NCBI GenBank assembly: GCA_963817905.1
Contig: CAWFPS010000003.1
Span: forward strand, 1 to 64,000
Length of the DNA stretch: 64,000 bases
Origin: VRUE01 sp963817905
GTDB taxonomy: Bacteria; Actinomycetota; Thermoleophilia; Solirubrobacterales; 70-9
Direction of reading: 5' to 3'
Shown one piece after another: positions 15,713 to 22,404 of the stretch. The position numbers were made by a program, and so were the translations under genes. How positions within the stretch are numbered: the first letter of the stretch is position 1; every line of letters begins with the position of its first letter. Below the pieces are notes generated by a model, which saw only the letters and a list, made by a program, of their open reading frames with translations, was not told the DNA's origin and made no database searches.

Positions 15713-17097
15713 GGCTCTCCTGACGTTTCCGTGGGTCACGTAACGGTGACTCTCCCCGGCAGCGGCGGACACAACCCACCCAGCTTCAGCATCGCCAGTG
15801 AGATCAGCGCCTGAGGTGAGTGAAAGCCGAAGGCGCGGCGGGCGATCAGGCGGATCTGGGTGTTGATCGCCTCCACCCGCGCGTTGGAGAGGCCATGGCG
15901 GATCGCGGCCACGATCCCCTCGCGCTGCGCAGTGATCGTTCGCGCGAGCTTGACGAAGGGCCGCAGGCGAGAGCGCCGCGCCCAGGAGAGCCATTCCTCG
16001 AGCAGGGCGATCGCCTTCCGTGCCGGCAGGCGGTAGATCTGGCGCAGCTGCTCCTTCAGCAGGTAGGCGCGGTAGAGCGGCCGGTTGAGCTTCTCGACAT
16101 CGGCGAGCTTTGACTGCTGGCGCGTTGTCAGGTTCTCGGGGTTCTTCCACAGGCAAAAGCGGGCGCCCTTCAGCTGGCGGGCCGCATCGCCCTGGCCGGC
16201 CCTGCGCGCCTCGTTCCAGACCTCACGGCGAACCTTGTCGAGCGCTTCAGTGGCGAGCTGGATCACGTGGAAGGGATCGACGCAGCGCTTGGCCTTCGGG
16301 CAGCGCTCGGCCAGCACCGCCTCGATCCAGCCAGCCATGTCGCAGGAGACGAGCTTCAAGCGCTTTGCGCGCTTCTCCCCGAGCGCGTCGAAGAACGCCC
16401 CCACGGTGGCCTTGTCGCGCCCCGGCGCCGCCCAGATCAGCCTGCCGGTGTCGTGGTCGACGACGACGGTCAGGTAACGGTGGCCCTTGCGGTGGGAGAT
16501 CTCATCGATCCCGATCCGCCGCAGGCCGGCGAGCAGGTCCACCTCGCGGCCCGCCTCGGTCGCCACCCGCTCGCAGATCGCCCCGACGCTGCGCCAGGCG
16601 ATCCGCATCAGCTCGGCGACGGCGCTGCCCGAGGTGTTCACCGCCAGCCAGGCGACCTGCTGCTCGAAGGCGCGGGTGAAGCGCGAGCCGTGCCGGGCCC
16701 AGGGCACGGCGCCCACGACGACGCCGTGCTCGGGACAGCGCACCCGCGGGGCCTCGGCCTCCAGGTAGGCGACGCTCGTGCCGAGGTCCAGCGCCCGCCA
16801 GCGCCGGCGTCCCTCGCCGAGGTCGAAGCCCGGGGAGCGGCGGCCGCAGACACCGCAGCGGTCGCGCTCTCGGTGGTGTGGCCGGACCGCCACCACTACC
16901 TGCTCTTTGTCGTCGATCTCGACGCTTTCGATGACAGCCCGCTCCAAGCCGAGCAGGCGTGCCCATACCCTTTCCTTGCGCACGTCGTTGCCGCTCCTTT
17001 CGATTTCCAGCCGTTGACAAGCCGGAAACCTAGGCGCGGAGCGGCGTGCGCCTCTCTCTCAACTGCTTACGTGACCCACGGAAACGTCAGGAGAGCC
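15713..17097 (-). mobile_element. Complete ISL3-family insertion sequence
   Basis: A 1,385-bp element bounded by perfect 31-bp terminal inverted repeats (15713-15743 and 17067-17097, starting GGCTCTCCTGACG). It is flanked by the 8-bp direct repeat GAATTTAG. Eight-base duplications are characteristic of the ISL3 family, and the single internal gene is an ISL3-type transposase. The stop codon of the transposase lies inside the left repeat. Intact ends and duplication indicate a recent, possibly still mobile insertion. Confidence 0.95.
15736..16983 (-). CDS. ISL3-family transposase
   Basis: A 415-residue DDE transposase. The N-terminal zinc-binding region has CGVCGRRS and, further on, RCPEHG. 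A helix-turn-helix (SGSAVAELMRIAWRSVGAIC) precedes the catalytic domain: Asp in RRIGIDEISHRKGHRYLTVV, Asp in LVSCDMAGW, and Glu in LSNARVEAINTQIRLIARRA, then FGF. Full length for the family, with no frameshift seen. Confidence 0.95.
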   Translation of the reverse strand: MRKERVWARLLGLERAVIESVEIDDKEQVVVAVRPHHRERDRCGVCGRRSPGFDLGEGRRRWRALDLGTSVAYLEAEAPRVRCPEHGVVVGAVPWARHGSRFTRAFEQQVAWLAVNTSGSAVAELMRIAWRSVGAICERVATEAGREVDLLAGLRRIGIDEISHRKGHRYLTVVVDHDTGRLIWAAPGRDKATVGAFFDALGEKRAKRLKLVSCDMAGWIEAVLAERCPKAKRCVDPFHVIQLATEALDKVRREVWNEARRAGQGDAARQLKGARFCLWKNPENLTTRQQSKLADVEKLNRPLYRAYLLKEQLRQIYRLPARKAIALLEEWLSWARRSRLRPFVKLARTITAQREGIVAAIRHGLSNARVEAINTQIRLIARRAFGFHSPQALISLAMLKLGGLCPPLPGRVTVT

Positions 17098-17105
17098 GAA
17101 TTTAG
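17098..17105. repeat. Right target-site duplication of the IS
   Basis: GAATTTAG, identical to 15705-15712. Removing the element plus one copy restores the reading frame of the interrupted gene. Confidence 0.9.
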
Positions 17106-17136
17106 GGGGCCTAGCGAAACCCTGCCATAAGCGGGT

Positions 17137-17487
17137 CTATGCATCTCGTCCGAGCGCCCTCAGCCGATCGTGACCGGCCGTGGTGATCGCCCAGAATGAT
17201 CCAGTCTCGGAATGTCCCCAGGCTTTGACATAGCCAGCCTCGATAAGCACGTCGAGCAGGGGGTTGACCTCACGTTCGACCTGATCCCAGTCGTCGCCGT
17301 CTAGGGCGTCCCACACACGGCACAGGGCATCGTTGCGATCCTGCACTTCGGCACAACCGCCAACAGACCATGATCGAGGGAACGGTCCAGACACGGCATA
17401 AGGGTACGCAGCCAAGCCGAGAGGCGGCCGGGATAAGGTAAGTACGCTCAGAACCCCGGCATCATTTGATCGCGAGAGTTTCGTCAA
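17137..17487 (-). CDS. Hypothetical protein upstream of the IS-split gene
   Basis: A 116-residue protein. The C-terminal half (DQVEREVNPLLDVLIEAGYV, WAITTAGHDRLRALGRD) resembles a small winged-helix unit. The N-terminal ~45 residues are low in recognisable features and the true start may be further in. Its stop codon overlaps the ATG of the gene disrupted by ISL3, so the two formed an operon. No family recognised. Confidence 0.5.
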   Translation of the reverse strand: MTKLSRSNDAGVLSVLTLSRPPLGLAAYPYAVSGPFPRSWSVGGCAEVQDRNDALCRVWDALDGDDWDQVEREVNPLLDVLIEAGYVKAWGHSETGSFWAITTAGHDRLRALGRDA

Positions 17488-17748
17488 TCTCTCCTAGGGT
17501 CAACGCTTCGGCTGGCGGCGTGTCTGCTTGCGCCGCGCACCCGACCGCGCACCCAACTCGTCGGCTTCGGCAGAACTCAGCGCATCTCCCCGTGCCTGAG
17601 AGTGCTTCTCGGAGCCATCAGGCCTCGTTGGCGGAGGTCGGATCGGACGATGTGAGCGCGTCTGAGTTGTTGTCGACCGCCGCACAGGCCGAAGCCGAGG
17701 CGCAGGAACTACGGGAGAGAAGTTCTCACCCCCGCGGCAAGATCGCGC
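17488..17748. other. Gap without a supported gene
   Basis: This is the right margin of the accessory island before ETF-QO. Short open frames exist on both strands but lack ribosome sites and protein-like composition. GCGCACCCGACC and GCGCACCCAACT form a short imperfect direct repeat near 17538-17561. Confidence 0.4.
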
Positions 17749-19485
17749 TCAGGTGTTCTGGTAGAGGGGGCCGTCGCCGCCCTCTGGCGTGGTCAGGCGG
17801 CCGCCCTTGGCGGTGATCGCGCCGCACTGGACGCAGTTGGTGTAGTTGACGATCACGTCGACTTCGCCGGACTCGGGGGCGTCGTCGGGGATCTCATAGA
17901 CGCCGGCCGGGCACATCCAGCGCCAGGTCTCGGCGATCTCGCGGGGGACTCGCTTCTGCACCCGGATGTGGTTGGGGGCGTCGTCGCGGGTGGCGTTGCC
18001 GCTGATGAAGACGCTGGAGAGCTTGTCGAAGGTGAGCTCGCCGTCGGGCTGGGGGTAGCCCTCCTCGGTGTCGCCGATGAACATCGGCTGGTCCTCGTTG
18101 CGCTCGACCTTCCAGCGCCCGCCCGGGAAGCGGCCCTTGGTGGCGATCATCAAGTTGACCAGCGGCCCACCTTTGATCAGGCCCTTCTGGAAGGGCTGGC
18201 GCGTGTTGCGCTCCTGGTAGAGGTCCTTGCCGATCACCGAGTCCTCGACCGCCCCCTCATAGGCGGAGAAGTCGTCGCTGCCGGCCTTGAGCGCCTCATA
18301 GATCGCCTCGGCGGCGAGCATCCCCGACTTGACCGCGTAGTGGACGCCCTTCAGCGCCGCCAGGTTCATCATCCCGGCGGCGTCGCCGACCAGCACCGCG
18401 CCGGGGGTGGAGAGTTTCGGGATGCCCCAGTAGCCGGTCGCCGGGATCGCCTTGGCGCCCCAGCTGACCCGCTCGCCGCCGGCGAGGATCTTGCGCACCA
18501 TCGGGTGGGTCTTGAACTGCTGCAGCAGGTCGTGGGCCGAGGTGGTCGCGTCGGCGTAGTCGAGGTCGAGCACGAAGCCGATCGAGACCATGTCCTCCCC
18601 GGTCTTCTCGTCCACCATCGGGTAGATCCAGCTGCCGCCGATCTGGTGATACCTGGCGCTGATCTTCAGCGGCCAGCCGGCGAGGGTGTGGATCACCCGG
18701 TCGAGCGGCTTGGCGACCTTCCAGACCTCCTTGACGCCAAGCTCCCAGGTGCGCGGCTCGCGCCCCTCGTCGAGCTCGAACTCGCGCACCGCCGCCTCGG
18801 TCAGGTGCCCCCAGCAGCCCTCGGCCAGCACCGTCGCCTTGGCGGCAATGTCGGTGCCGGGCTCGAAGTTGCCCAACTCCTCGCCGTCTTTGCCGCGGCC
18901 CTTGTCGCCCGAGCGCACACCGGCGACCCTGCCCTCCTCGACGACCAGCTGGCTCGCCGCGGTCTCGGTCAAGAGATAGGCGCCCGCCTCCTCGGCCTGC
19001 GCCTGCATGTAGCGGCAGAGGGCGGAGACGGAGATCACCTCGTTGCCGTGGTTGCGCTGCGGCGGCGGCGGCGGGATGCGGATCTTCGTCTTGCCGTTGG
19101 GCAGGAGGTAGATCGCCTCCTTCCTCACCTCGCCGAAGGCGAATCCCTCCTGGCGCCACTGCTCGCGGCTGAGGTCGGGAAAGAGCTCCTGCAGGGGCCC
19201 GGGACGCATCACCGCGCCGGAGAGGTTGTGGCCGCCGCAGGTCTTCGCCTTCTCGATCACCGCGACCGGGACCTCGCCCAGCTTCTCCATCGTCACGGGA
19301 TCGTCGCCGAGCAGTTGCAGCAGGCGGTTGGCGCAGGCGAGGCCGGCCGTGCCGCCGCCGACGATCGCGACGCCGATCTCGATCCGCTCGTCCTCGCCGT
19401 CGAGCCCGCGCTTGACGAACTCAGCGGTCGAATCGACCGGGGGCGGGAAATCCGCCGGGACGACCTTGCCGTTGGCGCCTGCCAT
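17749..19485 (-). CDS. Electron transfer flavoprotein-ubiquinone oxidoreductase
   Basis: Passes electrons from reduced ETF (acyl-CoA and amino-acid oxidation) to quinone at the membrane. FAD-binding GVAIVGGGTAGLACANRLL lies at the N-terminus; GHNLSGAVMRPGPLQELFPD, AEGCWGHLTEAAVREFEL and LVGDAAGMMNLAALKGVHYA are family blocks. The C-terminal ferredoxin-like domain has CPAGVYE and NCVQC, but the residue where the fourth cluster Cys is expected reads Ile (VQCGAI). Start chosen at MAGANGKVV (578 residues) because a TATAGT -10 lies 7 bases before it, implying a leaderless mRNA; an ATG at 19518 is the alternative. Confidence 0.92.
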   Translation of the reverse strand: MAGANGKVVPADFPPPVDSTAEFVKRGLDGEDERIEIGVAIVGGGTAGLACANRLLQLLGDDPVTMEKLGEVPVAVIEKAKTCGGHNLSGAVMRPGPLQELFPDLSREQWRQEGFAFGEVRKEAIYLLPNGKTKIRIPPPPPQRNHGNEVISVSALCRYMQAQAEEAGAYLLTETAASQLVVEEGRVAGVRSGDKGRGKDGEELGNFEPGTDIAAKATVLAEGCWGHLTEAAVREFELDEGREPRTWELGVKEVWKVAKPLDRVIHTLAGWPLKISARYHQIGGSWIYPMVDEKTGEDMVSIGFVLDLDYADATTSAHDLLQQFKTHPMVRKILAGGERVSWGAKAIPATGYWGIPKLSTPGAVLVGDAAGMMNLAALKGVHYAVKSGMLAAEAIYEALKAGSDDFSAYEGAVEDSVIGKDLYQERNTRQPFQKGLIKGGPLVNLMIATKGRFPGGRWKVERNEDQPMFIGDTEEGYPQPDGELTFDKLSSVFISGNATRDDAPNHIRVQKRVPREIAETWRWMCPAGVYEIPDDAPESGEVDVIVNYTNCVQCGAITAKGGRLTTPEGGDGPLYQNT

Positions 19486-19492
19486 CGCAGCC

Positions 19493-19518
19493 ACTATAGC
19501 CGTTGACTGACTCGTCAA
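19493..19518 (-). promoter_or_regulatory. Promoter -10 and palindrome upstream of ETF-QO
   Basis: Read on the minus strand, TATAGT (19498-19493) sits 7 bases before the chosen ATG, which fits leaderless initiation. Just upstream is the inverted repeat TTGAC-GAGTCA-GTCAA (19518-19503) where a -35 would be. Such palindromes are typical TetR-family operators, and TetR proteins commonly control fatty-acid oxidation genes; the regulator is not identified. Confidence 0.45.
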
Positions 19519-19595
19519 TCAGTGCTTGATCGCACACAGGTGCAACGCGCCGACTCCCCGCCAGGAGGACGAGGCGTTGCACCGCGGGGGTGGGG

Positions 19596-20888
19596 TTAGC
19601 CGAGGGTGGCGCCGACGCCGTGCTGGCGGAACTCTTCGAGCTTCTCGGTCATCGCCTCGACCTCGCAGGCGACGCCTTCGGCCCAGGGCTTGTCGGGATG
19701 CTCGTCGAGGGTCTTGTAGCCGTTGCCGCTGACGATCGCGACCACGGTGTCATCGGGGCCGATCTTTCCTTCGGCGGCGAGCTTGGCGGTGGAGGCGATC
19801 GTGGTGCCGCCGGCGGGCTCGGTGAGGATGCCCTCGGTGGCGCCGAGCAGGTCGATCGCCTCGAAGATCTCGGTGTCGCTGACCGCCGCGGCGGAGCCGC
19901 CGCGCGAGATCACCGCGTCGACCACAAGTGGCCCGTCGCCCGGGGCGCCGATCGCGATCGAGTGCGCCGCCGTGTGCGGGACCTGCGGCTCGATCTCGCC
20001 GGAGCCGTCGAGGATCGCGGTCGCGATCGGACTGCAGCCCTCGGCCTGGGCGGCGTTGATCTTGGTACCCGAGGTCTCCGCCAAGCCGACCAGCTCGAGC
20101 TCGTGCAGCCCCTTGTGGACGCGTGAGGAGAGCGTGCCGCCGGCCGCCGGGATGACGAAGTGGTCGGGCGAGACCCAATCGAGCTGCTCGACCACCTCAT
20201 AGGCCTCCGTCTTCGCCCCCTCGGCGTAGAACGGGCGCAGGGTGATGTTGGCGAACTGGATGCCGCTGGCCAGGGCCAGCTCGCGGCAGGCGCGGTTGGC
20301 CTGGTCGTAGTTGCCGTCGAGCTGGCAGACGGCGGCGCCCAGTGCCCGGCAGGCGCGAGCCTTGCCGCGCTCCATGTTCGACGGGTAGAAGACGTAGGCG
20401 GTGACGCCGGCCTTGGCCGCCAGGGAGGCGACCGCGGTGCCGACGTTGCCGGTCGAGACGCAGCCGATCTCCTCCTTGCCCAGCTCTAGCAGGCGGGCGA
20501 CCGCCATCGAGACGACCCGGTCCTTGTAGGAGAGGCTGGGACGGGAGGTGCTGTCGTCCTTGAGGTAGAGCTTGCGCAGGCCGAGCTCGGCGCCGAGCCG
20601 GTCGGCGTGGATCAGCGGCGTGCGACCGCTGTAGCGGCCGACCCGGGCCTGGGCGCGGGCGTCGAGGATCGGCAGCAACTCCTCGAAGCGCCAGATGTTG
20701 ATCTCGCGCTCGGCCGGCGGGATCTCGCCCAGCCGCGCTTTCGCCAGCTCGTAGTCGTAGTCGATGTCGAGGCCCTGGCCGCAGCCGAGGCACTTGGAGG
20801 CGGTGTCGAGGAGCGGGTAGCGGCGATCGCAATCGCGGCAGACCAGTTCGGTCGCGCAGGATCGGGTGCGGTCCTCGGGGCTCAACAT
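19596..20888 (-). CDS. thrC: Threonine synthase
   Basis: A 430-residue PLP enzyme converting O-phosphohomoserine to threonine. An N-terminal zinc-ribbon-like segment (CRDCDRRYPLLDTASKCLGC) precedes the catalytic fold; the PLP Lys is in RPSLSYKDRVVSMAVARL and the phosphate loop is CVSTGNVGTAVASLAAKAG. GRTPLIHADRLGAELG is also typical. Start ATG 20888 has GGAGGAGA 8 bases upstream; the open frame continues above but has no support. It has its own promoter just upstream. Related Ser/Thr-lyase enzymes are an alternative, but the domain order fits ThrC. Confidence 0.9.
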   Translation of the reverse strand: MLSPEDRTRSCATELVCRDCDRRYPLLDTASKCLGCGQGLDIDYDYELAKARLGEIPPAEREINIWRFEELLPILDARAQARVGRYSGRTPLIHADRLGAELGLRKLYLKDDSTSRPSLSYKDRVVSMAVARLLELGKEEIGCVSTGNVGTAVASLAAKAGVTAYVFYPSNMERGKARACRALGAAVCQLDGNYDQANRACRELALASGIQFANITLRPFYAEGAKTEAYEVVEQLDWVSPDHFVIPAAGGTLSSRVHKGLHELELVGLAETSGTKINAAQAEGCSPIATAILDGSGEIEPQVPHTAAHSIAIGAPGDGPLVVDAVISRGGSAAAVSDTEIFEAIDLLGATEGILTEPAGGTTIASTAKLAAEGKIGPDDTVVAIVSGNGYKTLDEHPDKPWAEGVACEVEAMTEKLEEFRQHGVGATLG

Positions 20889-20933
20889 GAGAGATCTCCT
20901 CCGGGCAAGAGTACTGGGCTCATGGGTCCGCTG

Positions 20934-20962
20934 GGTATAGCAGGCCCGTCCCAATCGATCAA
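20934..20962 (-). promoter_or_regulatory. Promoter of thrC
   Basis: Minus strand -35 TTGATC (20962-20957), 17-base spacer, -10 TATACC (20939-20934), about 46 bases before the thrC ATG. It lies just downstream of the 21011-21050 hairpin, so thrC can be transcribed independently of the upstream unit. Confidence 0.55.
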
Positions 20963-21010
20963 GCAATCTTTGAGCATTAATCCCGTCTCCGGCGGTCTCC
21001 TGAAAGAAGT

Positions 21011-21050
21011 AGGCCCGCCCCGGCGGTGTCAGCGTCCGCGGGGCGGGCCT
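21011..21050 (-). terminator. Strong GC hairpin, likely terminator
   Basis: Perfect 12-bp arms (AGGCCCGCCCCG / CGGGGCGGGCCT) with a 16-base loop. On the minus strand it is followed by ACTTCTTTC, a weak T-rich end. It lies at the end of a ~400-base transcript driven by the 21422-21450 promoter. Confidence 0.6.
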
Positions 21051-21415
21051 GCCTCCGACCAGCGCAACTGGGCTCTGGCCTGAGCTACGGCTGCGTCGGG
21101 GCCATCACTTGCGCTCCCGGCGCGACTGTCCGGCGTGACCGTTTCCCAACGTCACGCCATGCGAGCGCCACGGCCCATTCACATGGCCGCCCCCCCTCTC
21201 TGGGGGCCAGGCTGCCAGAGGCGGGAGGGCGATGTGGCCGTGGCACCGGGCAACGCCGCGAGCTGGAGGTGGGGCAGTGCCCACGACGCTGTCGCCTCCC
21301 TGGTGCTCCTTGTACGGCCAACAACTCGACTCATGACTGGTCACTCCTTTTGCCATCGCAAGGCGAGTCGCCCGACTGGGTACCCACCTCTCCACTTGGC
21401 GCTTGGTCGTCAGCA
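21011..21415 (-). ncRNA. Candidate ~400-nt structured transcript
   Basis: A consensus-like promoter at one end and a 12-bp hairpin at the other frame ~400 bases with no convincing protein. The strand can fold extensively: GGGC-ACT-GCCC, CGAC-AGC-GTCG and a long G/C-rich stem around 21190-21210 are visible. A short frame (MSRVVGRTRSTREATASWAL..., ~51 codons from ATG near 21334) has AAGGAG upstream and could be a leader peptide or small protein. It does not match RNase P, tmRNA, 6S or SRP RNA by the landmarks I know. Being just upstream of thrC, a leader/attenuator role is also possible. Confidence 0.35.
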
Positions 21416-21421
21416 GACGTA

Positions 21422-21450
21422 CGTATAACAGATTCAGATGAACTGGTCAA
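21422..21450 (-). promoter_or_regulatory. Strong promoter upstream of the RNA-like unit
   Basis: Minus strand -35 TTGACC (21450-21445), 17-base spacer, -10 TATACG (21427-21422). Good spacing and sequence for a housekeeping sigma factor. It lies in the gap after the GNAT-like gene stop at 21495 and points at the structured 400-base stretch. Confidence 0.6.
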
Positions 21451-21494
21451 GTCTTTTAGTGTTATGGGGCCAAAAAAAGCGAAAAACTCGGCCG

Positions 21495-22316
21495 CTAGGT
21501 CGCCACTCGGGCGCGAGGCTGCCACGTACACGTGCTCACGGCCTCCTCGAACCCGGCCCGGATCAAGCTCTCGCGGTCAGACGCGGCCGGCTCGCAGCCG
21601 GCGTCGGCGACGGCCATCGTGTGGCAGCCCGCTGCCGCCGCGTCGGCGATGCAGCGGTGCAGGACGGCGTCCTGGCCGATCCCCTCGCCTTTCCTAGCCA
21701 GCCGTGAGGCGAGCACCAGCACCGCGATGCCGTCATCCACTCGCATCGCCACGTAGGCCAGCGGCTCGTCGCCGGCGACGCTGACGTAGCAGCGCCAGCC
21801 GGCCGTGCCCGGGAGGTCGAAGAAAAAGGTCGACGCCCAGCCGGCGAAGCCGAGGCTCTCGGCCAGCGGGTCGGCGAACCCTTCGTCTTCCCAGGGGTGG
21901 ACCCGCTCGTAGATGTCGATCCCGGGGGGCGACTGGAAGCTCGGGGGCGATCCGTCGCGCAACAGCTTCGCCGGTCCGTCGACGTGGCGGTAGCTCTGGC
22001 TGCGCAGCCACTCTTCGGCCGGCTCGCGCTCGGGCAAGCCGCGCCAGAGCGGCACCCGGAAGTCGACGTCGTGGCGCTCCATCCAGGTGACCGCGGCAGG
22101 CAGGTAGCCGGTCTCGATCGCGCCGGGCGCGCCGGCGCCGAGGATGAAGTTGAGCGCCAGCTCGGTCGGTTCCTCGGCGACGATGGCAGCCGCGACCGGA
22201 CCGAGCTGAATCATGTCGATCCCGAGGTCGACCACGGCGTCCTCGCAGGCCGTATCCCAGAGTGCCTGCCAGAAGTCCTTCTCGGCCCGATCGAGCGCGA
22301 CCGCGTCAAACGGCAT
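21495..22316 (-). CDS. GNAT-like N-acetyltransferase
   Basis: A 273-residue protein. The N-terminal half is divergent; the C-terminal half shows GNAT features: WRCYVSVAGDEPLAYVAMRV (strand 4), VLVLASRLARKGEGIGQDAV (acetyl-CoA loop region, altered from RxxGxG/A), HRCIADAAAAGCHTMAVADA and ESLIRAGFEEA. Possibly a tandem GNAT with a degenerate first half. Start MPFDAV (22316) has GAGG upstream and a good promoter; substrate unknown. It sits between the LeuRS-like gene and the RNA-like unit on the same strand. Confidence 0.65.
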   Translation of the reverse strand: MPFDAVALDRAEKDFWQALWDTACEDAVVDLGIDMIQLGPVAAAIVAEEPTELALNFILGAGAPGAIETGYLPAAVTWMERHDVDFRVPLWRGLPEREPAEEWLRSQSYRHVDGPAKLLRDGSPPSFQSPPGIDIYERVHPWEDEGFADPLAESLGFAGWASTFFFDLPGTAGWRCYVSVAGDEPLAYVAMRVDDGIAVLVLASRLARKGEGIGQDAVLHRCIADAAAAGCHTMAVADAGCEPAASDRESLIRAGFEEAVSTCTWQPRARVAT

Positions 22317-22341
22317 GCTGCCTTCCTCTCCCACCTCCAGA

Positions 22342-22371
22342 ACTATAGTGGTCCTATACCGGAACAGTCAA
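22342..22371 (-). promoter_or_regulatory. Promoter of the GNAT-like gene
   Basis: Minus strand -35 TTGACT (22371-22366), 18-base spacer, -10 TATAGT (22347-22342), about 25 bases before the ATG with a ribosome site between. Confidence 0.6.
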
Positions 22372-22404
22372 GTTTTTCCGGATAACTTCGAGTGTCCGAG
22401 GAGG

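Larger units (their letters stand above)
15202..17144 (-). pseudogene. Hypothetical gene split by an ISL3 insertion
   Basis: Reading on the minus strand, ATG at 17144 (overlapping the stop of the 116-residue gene) gives MHRPAYGRVSLGP. It is then broken by the insertion sequence at 15713-17097. After the element the frame resumes exactly (LNSPSPIPEETVTQLVRRE, DDPHLVEVTVSNSGNAPLAR, DVAAVEPEDLMPQVAAG, VEPMLLNPGDGF). A second lesion, a frameshift near 15395, is needed to reach the natural end (LVSDPPGEVRLKDRIAGVHQ ... EREAPRAAGD). Joined, it would be ~180 residues. Function unknown. Confidence 0.7.

Noticed and set aside
17500..17685. A 61-codon arginine-rich frame
   Set aside because: No ribosome site, composition typical of a random GC-rich frame.
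21105..21420. T-box or cobalamin riboswitch upstream of thrC
   Set aside because: GGTGGGTACCC and GGGAAACGGTCACGCC look superficially similar, but the specifier/antiterminator and the B12-box consensus are not met.
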